From positions 1-11,571 of the forward strand of contig JADDPV010000004.1 of NCBI GenBank assembly GCA_016781705.1: a DNA stretch of 11,571 nucleotides, written 5' to 3'. Positions 5,950 through 11,571 of this stretch are shown here, one piece after another. The translations under genes were made by a program, and so were the position numbers. This DNA is from Rubrobacter sp. Lineage in GTDB: Bacteria > Actinomycetota > Rubrobacteria > Rubrobacterales > Rubrobacteraceae. Every line of letters starts with the position of its first letter. Positions within the stretch are counted from its first letter, which is position 1. Under the pieces are notes generated by a model, which did no database searches, had not been told where the DNA came from, and worked only from the letters and a program-made list of their open reading frames with translations.

Positions 5950-6483
5950 TTGGATCTTCGGGGCGTCGAGCCGACGTCGGTGCGCGGGGAGTTCTTTCGG
6001 CACGTTCCGGCGGGCGGGAAACCCCTGTTTCGGCCCGAGGACCCTTCGGACGGCCGCTGGCAGCGCGGCTCGGTCGTGGAGGGCTTCTACCTGGCCGGGG
6101 ACGAGCGGACGGCGTGGGCGGAGTGGTACAGGGCCTTGGCGGAGTTCGGGGTGCCCCCGATGCGGCAGATGCCGCGCGACCTGTGGCGCTTCGACGTCCG
6201 CCTGGAGGGGGTGGTCGATCTTTCGAGCGAGGGGAAGCTGGCGGCCGTGGGGCTTTCGCCGCTGGCGCCGTCTCGGAGCCAGTGGGAGGAGTTCCAGGCG
6301 GTGGGAGAGGCCCTGGCCGAGACGGGATGGTCGGGGATCCTCTACCTGTCGGCGGCGCGATCGGAGGGTGCCGTTGCCCTCTGCCTCTTCCGGCGCGAGG
6401 AACGCATCGCGGGCGTTGTCCCGGTAGGTCCTCCCACCATGTACAACGAACCACCCGCGCCACCGACGGGGCTTAGGACGTGA
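5950..6483 (+). CDS. RES-domain toxin (NAD+-degrading)
   Basis: A 177-aa RES-domain protein. Family members of characterised Xre-RES systems degrade NAD+ and stop growth until bound by the antitoxin. The key residues appear at the expected spacing: Arg37 (DGRWQRG), Tyr47 (GFYLAG), Glu58 (AWAEWYR) and Ser134 (LYLSAAR), giving the Arg-Glu-Ser signature. The start is TTG at 5950: an in-frame stop at 5935-5937 excludes anything longer, and only an AGGG 11 nt upstream serves as a weak ribosome-binding site. That would keep toxin expression below antitoxin. Later in-frame GTG codons are alternatives but would cut into the domain. The gene is full length and looks intact. It converges on the DUF4325-like gene 77 bp away; that gap shows no clear terminator. 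Confidence 0.87.
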   Translation: MDLRGVEPTSVRGEFFRHVPAGGKPLFRPEDPSDGRWQRGSVVEGFYLAGDERTAWAEWYRALAEFGVPPMRQMPRDLWRFDVRLEGVVDLSSEGKLAAVGLSPLAPSRSQWEEFQAVGEALAETGWSGILYLSAARSEGAVALCLFRREERIAGVVPVGPPTMYNEPPAPPTGLRT

Positions 6484-6560
6484 GGACGAACCCGGTCTCG
6501 TGGTGGCACCGGTTAGGCTACTCGCTACGGGCTTGCGGCGAAGGTGCCGGGCGGCGCAGT

Positions 6561-7163
6561 TTACCCGGAGGCGGGCAGGACCGGCGCGAACTCGTACTGC
6601 TTGTACCCGTACTCGCCGGCGTGCAGCTTCTTGCGCAGCAGACGCATCTTGGTCAGCTTGTCCGTGCGGTTAATGCAGGCGGTGGACTTTATGGCAAGCT
6701 TCTCGGCGAGGACGTCATTGGTGTCGCCCGGCTCGACCGCCTTCAAGGTCTCCCTGAGGGCCTCAGACAGCTCTCCCACCACGTCGTACTCGGAAGCGTC
6801 CTCGTCCTCCGCCCAGATCATGGCGAGCTTTCTGTTCTTCAGGGCGACCTCGATGTCCTGCAGCCTGTTCTCCATGTCCTTCTTGGGGGCTACCAGCACG
6901 ACGAAGCGCTCCGGATGCTCCCCAGATTGCAGCCTGCCAGCCAGATTGCCGAAGCACTCGTCCGAGAAGGAGTAGTTGATGAACTCGACCCCGCTGACGT
7001 CTACGCCTACCACCCCGCCCGGTCGGACGCCTTCGAGGGCTTCTCCCAAACGGGCCAACTCCTCTTGGCCGTCCTCCCGGGTCGCCAAAGGGGCCTCCGG
7101 CGACCGCAGTTGCGGAAAGGGGAATATCTCCTCAAAAGGTGTTGTCTTGCCGGGCGCGAACAT
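6561..7163 (-). CDS. STAS-like DUF4325 protein with C-terminal winged-helix-like region
   Basis: A 200-aa protein. Residues about 30-110 resemble the DUF4325 STAS-like domain: a strand VVGVDVSGVEFINYSFSDE with the SFxDE core, a helix FGNLAGRL, then RFVVLVAP. The C-terminal part (about 125-195) looks like a winged helix: LSEALRETLKAV, TNDVLAEKLAIKSTACINR, LTKMRLLRKKL and a final strand YEFAPV. DUF4325 proteins are often found next to GHKL ATPases, as here, which suggests partner-switch signalling like anti-sigma/anti-anti-sigma pairs, with DNA binding as output. That role is inference. The ATG at 7163 is chosen for its AAAGGAG ribosome-binding site 6 nt away; a TTG at 7187 would add eight residues. 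A promoter lies just upstream. Confidence 0.7.
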   Translation of the reverse strand: MFAPGKTTPFEEIFPFPQLRSPEAPLATREDGQEELARLGEALEGVRPGGVVGVDVSGVEFINYSFSDECFGNLAGRLQSGEHPERFVVLVAPKKDMENRLQDIEVALKNRKLAMIWAEDEDASEYDVVGELSEALRETLKAVEPGDTNDVLAEKLAIKSTACINRTDKLTKMRLLRKKLHAGEYGYKQYEFAPVLPASG

Positions 7164-7201
7164 GGGGGCTCCTTTCATCGCACTCAATGAGCACTCACCC
7201 T

Positions 7202-7230
7202 AACTTAAACAAACCATAAACCCGTGTCAA
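7202..7230 (-). promoter_or_regulatory. Promoter of the DUF4325-like gene
   Basis: On the minus strand a perfect -35 TTGACA (7225-7230) is separated by exactly 17 bp from a -10 TAAGTT (7202-7207), which keeps the TAnnnT core. Transcription would begin near 7195, giving a leader of about 30 nt to the ATG at 7163. The -35 overlaps the stop codon of the upstream ATPase gene. Confidence 0.6.
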
Positions 7231-8097
7231 CGCTCACAACGGGCGCCCTGCAGTGGGAACACGGCTTCGACGCAGGTGCCGCAGAAGGCATGCGCCGATG
7301 TCCTGCCCCTGGTCCTGCCAACGCCCCAAGATTCCACGAAGCCCCTATTCGACCAGATCTTCATCCGCCCGCCGCCGTCCCCTACGCTCCTCGATGCGCG
7401 ATCGAGTCCCCCTCCGCGGCCCGCGCCCGGCCGACTGGACACCCCGAGGCGCATGGCCGCTTCGATCAACCGGTGGTCCGCGGAAGCGGCGCTTTGTGTC
7501 TCGACGAAATCGCGGATGGTGCGTGGTATTCCGAGGCCCACATCGGCCACGGCCACGCGAACCTCATCTCGTCCGGTGTACTTCTGTATAGCGGTGAACG
7601 CTCCCCAGGGCGACTCCGCGTGCTCCAAGACGTTAGAGGCTCTCGGAGAGGACCTGCTTGCAGTGGCGCACCTCGGCCTCTCCCACGCTGGCGGACGCCA
7701 GAATATCACCGAAGCACTTCGTCACCTCCGTCACGCCCCCGTTGTTTTGCACCCTTTGGATCTCCGACAATGGGGCCGAGCGCCGGCACCGGCCGTTCAG
7801 GTGGGTCAGGTTCCTGTTGAGCGTGATTATGCTTTCGAGGTGCTTGAAGAAGTCCATCCTGACCATATAACCCGCCACCTCGTCGACCGGCGGCTCGAGC
7901 AGCACCGGCCCACGCTCTGCGGCCCAGGACCGGATCAAGCAAGTGAGCCCGACCATGCCCCCAGGAGTGGCGAAGTCCACTCCCCAGAGGTCTATGCCCT
8001 CTCGAGAAGACACAACGCCCAATTCCACAGCCCCCTGGAGCCCGCGAAGGTCCAGGGTCCAGACATGTCCGTTAGCCCTCGCGAGCCGCTTATACAT
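7227..8097 (-). pseudogene. STAS-like/GHKL ATPase (anti-sigma-type kinase), split by a one-base frameshift
   Basis: Two reading frames join into one 289-aa protein if one T is skipped at about 7635. The first frame (8097-7633, 154 aa) has a STAS-like segment with IDLWGVDFATPGGMVGLTCL and ends at CTC TAA. The second continues directly as NVLEHAES, the GHKL N-box, then DVGLGIP (G1), RGGGLDRASRSV (G2), MKIWSNRG and GTCVEAVFPL. The order matches GHKL ATPases of the anti-sigma-factor kind. The junction CTC TAA C resembles the +1 recoding site of prfB in layout but has no upstream Shine-Dalgarno-like stimulator, so a plain mutation or sequencing error is more likely. Without the shift only the STAS part would be made. 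The ATG at 8097 has no strong ribosome-binding site. The next gene downstream is the DUF4325-like partner. Confidence 0.72.
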
Positions 8098-8136
8098 GGG
8101 TGTGATGCTAACCTATATTGGGCGGGTGTTCGCGGA

Positions 8137-8297
8137 TTACGTCCCCTTCGCCTCTAGCCTCCTCAAGTAACCCTTCATGTGCTGTAGGAGAGGACCGTCT
8201 CGCGGCTCATGAATCCCTGGGAGTAGGCCTCCTCCTTCATCCTCGGGAGATCCACCTGCGTCTGAAGCGGTTCGGCGACTAGGACAGCATAGGAAGA
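8137..8297 (-). pseudogene. Unidentified coding relic between the HEPN gene and the ATPase gene
   Basis: Directly after the HEPN stop, in the same frame, 40 sense codons run to a TGA at 8175-8177. They contain MKEEAYSQGFMSRETVLSYS. In a neighbouring frame the DNA continues as MKGYLRRLEAKGT and stops at 8137. Joining the two by a small indel gives a smooth amphipathic helix-like tail, so this may be the remains of a small gene. The sequence was not recognised, and no ribosome-binding site or start is convincing. Confidence 0.3.
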
Positions 8298-9744
8298 TCA
8301 GCCACCCTCGCGGAAGCGTAGGCCTTCTTCGGCCAAGCGGGCAGCTCGCGTCGCCGTTGCCGCATTCCGTTCCTGGGTTTCTATCAGGTGCTTGAGTTCC
8401 CCAGTGTCGGGAGGGAGGTCCAGGAAGCGCCCGGCTCCCTCCAACGAGGAAAAGAATCGCGAGTTCCTCAAGTGGAATTCGAGTAGCCGCTCCGTGTATA
8501 TGCGCAGGTGGTGGAGGTAGTCTCCGGCCTGATCCAAGCCTTCCCCGGCGTGGACGTACGAGTTTCGGTACCTCCTCAGGTGGTGTAGGACCTGCTCGCG
8601 GGTCTTCCGCTCTGCGTCAGCGTAAATAAACGACGCCCGCTTGACCACCTTGTCGTGGCTGTCGCTGGGAGAGATGCCGGTCAGCGTCTCGAGCAGGCTC
8701 CACAGATTGAGGAAGGAGCTCGAGAGGTCTACTGAATCCAGCGCTCGACAATACCTTCTGAGGGCGTCTTCGAGCGTCTTCCGGTACGGGCTGCGCTTGA
8801 GCACGAAGCGTATACCTTCCTCGTCCTTGCGAACCTCGGACCACTTCCGTAGAAATTTGCGGGAGTGCTTCGGTGTGGTGTACTGCGGGTCGAACCAATC
8901 GTACCCGGTAGCGAGGGAGCCATCCGGGAGATGCAGGGAGTACACGGGACCCGCAAGCACCTCATTAATGGGCCCACGCATGGGCGGCGGGAAGGTGGCG
9001 CCAGATCCCCTGTTCAGGGCAAAGTTCCATATACCCCGGCGTAGGTCAAGGTCCCCCAACGCTCCGTCCATAGCCTCGGAGGCGGAGCGTCCGAAGACGT
9101 GAATCCAGACCGCCGCGTATCCTTCGAAAAGCACGTCTTCAGGGTAGTCGCCCAGGACGTCTTTCTTGCTCCGTCGCTTGGCCTCCTTAGAGCGCATTTC
9201 AAAACCGCCACTCCAGGTGCCTGTGCGGATCGGAACACGCCCAAAATAGGGGAATACTTGCTGAGATCTGCCCGTCCTTGCTCGCGACCCTCCTGTCTCC
9301 AACAGGGTTTTGAAATGCACTCTTATGAGCCTTGGCGAGATGTCGAGGGAGCCGTCGGCGTACGTACAAGTGTGAGCCCGAAGGCTCCACCCTTGCGAGG
9401 TCCTCGAAGTGCCTGAAGGAGAAGCCGGTCGCCACCACGTACTTGGTCTTCGGGGAGTGCACGAAGTCGCGCGTCGATTTGTTGATCCCGATCAGGGCGG
9501 ACTGACCGTAATTCTTCGACCTCAGGGCCGTCTCCAGAGCGCGCGTGATTATCCTGGAGCGGTCCAGGTCTGAGATAGGCACCAGGAACTCCACGCCGGT
9601 CTCCAGCAAAGCGAGCGGCTCACCGAAGAACGCGGTTCCGGAGTATTGCAAACCACCCGTCGGCAGCGGCGTGATGCCCTCAGCCAGTTCGGAGGCCACA
9701 AGATCGGCGTCGAACCCGTCCTGCCTCCACCGCGCGAAGCTCAC
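8298..9744 (-). pseudogene. HEPN-motif protein gene interrupted by a MITE
   Basis: The gene starts with GTG at 9744, overlapping the recombinase stop as GTGA. It is interrupted after codon 141 by the 133-bp element at 9190-9322. Removing the element and one TTA copy restores a continuous 436-aa frame (1311 nt). The C-terminal half contains FLNLWSLLETL followed by RRYRNSYVH, an RNxxxH signature of HEPN domains (Arg348, His353 in the rebuilt protein) like those in ApeA-type and other anti-phage RNases. As it stands, the 5' part encodes 181 residues ending in the MITE at 9199. The 3' part could restart at an in-frame ATG (9197) supplied by the MITE edge, giving a 299-aa protein that keeps the HEPN motif. 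The N-terminal half is not recognised. A defence role is inferred from HEPN and from the OLD, RES and Ubl neighbours. Confidence 0.75.
9190..9322. mobile_element. MITE-like element copy 1 (133 bp), inserted in the HEPN gene
   Basis: The ends are 17-bp inverted repeats, GAGCGCATTTCAAAACC and GAGTGCATTTCAAAACC, with one mismatch. The element is flanked by TTA duplications (9187-9189 and 9323-9325). It has no transposase, so it would need one in trans. The 3-bp TNA-like duplication suits some IS5-family groups; that assignment is tentative. It is the reverse complement of copy 2 with 3 differences in 133 bases. Confidence 0.85.
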
Positions 9745-10313
9745 CTCGCAAGCCTCGGCGTGCCGTCGGGTTTCAGGTAACGGTAGAGCGTCGCGCGCGA
9801 TACTCCTACGGCCTTGCACACCTCGGGAATCGGCACCTCCCGGTCCTTCATCAGCTTGGAAGCCAGAGACATCTTCTTTTGATCCATTACCGGCTTGCGC
9901 CCACCCTTGCGGCCCCGGGCCCTCGCCGCCTCAAGCCCCGCCATCGTCCTCTCGCGGATGATGTCCCGCTCGAACTCCGCCACCGAGCCGAACACGTGGA
10001 AGACGAGCTTGCCCCCCGGCGTCGTGGTGTCCAAGGATTCACGAAGGCTTACGAAATCCACCGCTCGCTCGTTGAGGCCGTTCACCAACTCGATCAGCTC
10101 TTTGAGCGAGCGCCCGAACCTGTCAAGCTTCCACACCACGAGGGCGTCGCCCTCCCGGCAGTAGTCGATAGCCGCCTTAAGCTGGGGTCGGTCGGCCTTG
10201 CGGGAGCTAGTCCGCTCCTCGAAGATACGCTCGCACCCAGCCGCTTCAAGCTCCCGGCGCTGTAGATCGGGGTTTTGTTCGCATTTGGATACCCGGACGT
10301 AGCCGACGTTCAT
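9741..10313 (-). CDS. Serine recombinase of the resolvase/invertase family
   Basis: A 190-aa small serine recombinase, complete. The catalytic Ser9 lies in GYVRVSKCEQN with Arg7 before it; VWKLDRFGRSL (60-70) carries the conserved Asp64, Arg65 and Arg68; residues about 105-135 (FGSVAEFERDIIRERTMAGL) form the dimerisation helix; and about 145-182 is the C-terminal helix-turn-helix (IPEVCKAVGVSRATLYRYL). Such enzymes invert or resolve DNA between two short sites; its site is not identified. The ATG at 10313 has GGGGG 6 nt upstream. An ATG at 10337, inside the adjacent MITE, is also in frame. The stop overlaps the HEPN gene start by 4 nt, so the two genes were probably one operon. No transposase or TnpB partner is present. 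Confidence 0.88.
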   Translation of the reverse strand: MNVGYVRVSKCEQNPDLQRRELEAAGCERIFEERTSSRKADRPQLKAAIDYCREGDALVVWKLDRFGRSLKELIELVNGLNERAVDFVSLRESLDTTTPGGKLVFHVFGSVAEFERDIIRERTMAGLEAARARGRKGGRKPVMDQKKMSLASKLMKDREVPIPEVCKAVGVSRATLYRYLKPDGTPRLAR

Positions 10314-10329
10314 GGTTGACCCCCACTTA

Positions 10330-10462
10330 GAGTGCATTTCAAAACCTTGTTGGAGACAGACGGGTCGCGAGCAAGGACGGGCAGATCTCAGCAAGTATTC
10401 CCCTATTTTGGGCGTGTTCCGATCCGCACAGGCACCTGGAGTGGCGGTTTTGAAATGCGCTC
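10330..10462. mobile_element. MITE-like element copy 2 (133 bp), upstream of the recombinase
   Basis: Inverted orientation relative to copy 1, same length, about 98% identical. Terminal repeats are GAGTGCATTTCAAAACC and, at the other end, GAGCGCATTTCAAAACC; target duplications TTA are at 10327-10329 and 10463-10465. It ends 16 bp before the recombinase ATG and so has displaced whatever promoter was there. Confidence 0.85.
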
Positions 10463-10542
10463 TTAGACTAACAACGAACGCTCGTCAGGCTTGTCACTGG
10501 CTTTTGCGACTTGTGCAGCGTGCAGTGGCCACCGGTAGGCGC

Positions 10543-11571
10543 TCACGAGGCTCCCTTTGGTATCAAGGACCCCAGAACTTTGTCGACTTCCCCCCAGTCC
10601 GGCGTCTTTTTGGAAGACATCTCGGCGACCACACGACGCTTGAAGTCGGGGAAGCTCAGCTTGGGGCCGAGTTCCTTATAAACCTCCTTGAGCACGAGTT
10701 TGCCGTTGGCCAAGCTCTTCCAATCCTCGCGCCCCTTCGGGAGCAGTTCCCGCTGCTTCGCTTCGCATCGGGCGGCGAACTCGCGCGCCCATCGAGAGTC
10801 GTCGACTTTGGCCAGTTGCTCCCTGATGGACACCAACCGCGCCAATAGGTTGTCGGCCACCTCCCCGAAGTTGCTCGCATCCGCGATTTCCGACCGACGA
10901 AAGCCCGGGTTGTCCGGTTCGAAGTGCTCCTGATAGATCTCCTGCGCTACGTCGTCTCGCAGCTGCGCCAGGGCCGCGTCCTCCAACTTCGACTCGAGCT
11001 TGCCCCGACTGAACGAATTGTCGAAATTTCCGGCATTGGACACGTTGTATATGGCGACGGGGTCCAGCAGGTAGTTCTCCAGGCAGTACCGGTCCCACTG
11101 TTTGACCTTGACGAGACCCGTGTCGGTCAAACCGGTCGGCTTGTTGTCGCGGTCGAAGAGGAAGTATTCGGAAGCGTCGAGCTTATCCTCATGCTCCGCG
11201 GCCTGCAGTTCCTTGATCTCTTTCTCTAACCGGTCCCGACCGCCCAGCTTGTTCACCTTGTAGCCGGCCACCCGTTCCGGCCAGCCGGTGTTCAGGAGGT
11301 CTTCGTCGTCGTCGCCTTCCACGAATAGCGAGCCGCGTGAGAACAGCACGTCCCTCGTCTGCGCCCCGAGCCGCCTGAGGGCTTCGAAGACTTCCCCCTT
11401 GTCCTGCGGGTACACGGGCGAGATCTCGCTGCCCGACCGGAGGTCCAGGAGGGTGCAATCGGCCCCATCGTAAGCATAAGCGGTTATCTCGGGCGAATGC
11501 GTGCAGATGATCGTTTGGGCGCCTAGATGAGTGTTGCGAGGACTTCAGGCCCACAACTCCTTGATGCGCCC
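10543..11571 (-). pseudogene. OLD-family ATPase/TOPRIM nuclease, C-terminal part, with an in-frame TGA; runs off the window
   Basis: The open frame 11544-10543 codes for 333 residues. It begins with the end of an ABC-type ATPase: AQTIICTHSPEITAY, the H-loop region. A TOPRIM domain follows, with Glu in LFVEGDDDEDLL (about 11319) and the Asp-x-Asp of YFLFDRDNKP (about 11150), then WDRYCLENYLLDP, typical of OLD-type proteins. OLD nucleases cut DNA and are common in phage defence. An in-frame TGA at 11545-11547 cuts the frame; the eight codons beyond it (GRIKELWA) still look like the same ATPase, and CGA to TGA would explain the stop. Only 24 bases are visible beyond it, so a frameshift or error cannot be excluded. 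A GTG at 11415 could start a TOPRIM-only product. The 80 bp after the stop, before MITE copy 2, show nothing. Confidence 0.72.

Noticed and set aside
7227..7709. Independent 160-aa gene starting at 7709
   Set aside because: Its first ~25 residues are the shadow of the upstream frame; only the part from the N-box onward is real ATPase sequence.
9198..9320. Start of the 3' HEPN part at the ATG at 9320 inside the MITE
   Set aside because: Those 41 codons are translated MITE sequence, not part of the protein family; the edge ATG at 9197 or no expression is more likely.
9190..10462. A single composite transposon bounded by the two MITE copies and moved by the recombinase
   Set aside because: The HEPN gene is continuous across copy 1 alone once that copy and one TTA are removed, so copy 1 inserted independently; each copy also has its own TTA pair.

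Overview
The window is GC-rich with strong G/C third-position bias, many GTG/TTG starts and tightly overlapping genes. This fits a high-GC Gram-positive such as an actinomycete, possibly a Rubrobacter-like lineage, but nothing here (no rRNA, no housekeeping gene) fixes the taxon. No tRNA, rRNA or CRISPR array was seen. The whole window reads as an accessory or defence-type region.

Left part (60-5314, minus strand, transcribed right to left): one compact operon. In transcription order it holds a 44-aa basic mini-protein, an intergenic stretch with RNA-like inverted repeats, a ubiquitin-like beta-grasp protein (Ubl), an E2-like/metal-binding protein, a JAB/JAMM peptidase, an E1-like ThiF adenylyltransferase, an animal-type heme peroxidase and a three-helix membrane protein. 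Five of these genes are linked by overlaps (20, 4, 4 and 1 nt) and the last follows after 36 bp, so they look co-translated. The first four form a bacterial ubiquitin-like conjugation/deconjugation cassette. The unusual part is the heme peroxidase, with all visible catalytic residues intact, coupled to the E1 by a TAATG junction. Further oddities: the Ubl lacks a C-terminal Gly-Gly, and the E1 has no cysteine in the region where a thioester cysteine is normally found.

Middle (5340-6483): an AT-rich, palindrome-containing regulatory region separates the minus-strand operon from a plus-strand Xre-RES toxin-antitoxin pair. The antitoxin appears leaderless behind an extended -10 promoter; the toxin has the RES-family Arg, Tyr, Glu and Ser residues. 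RES toxins degrade NAD+.

Right part (6561-11571, minus strand): a decaying cluster. In transcription order it contains the C-terminal TOPRIM region of an OLD-family ATPase/nuclease (in-frame TGA upstream), a serine recombinase, a HEPN-motif gene that overlaps the recombinase by GTGA, an unidentified relic, a STAS/GHKL-ATPase gene with a one-base frameshift, and a DUF4325-like STAS plus winged-helix protein with its own promoter. Two 133-bp copies of one MITE-like element, in opposite orientation and each flanked by TTA duplications, lie here. One splits the HEPN gene (excision in silico restores a 436-aa frame exactly). The other sits just upstream of the recombinase start. Both copies end in an outward ATG that is in frame with the gene behind it.
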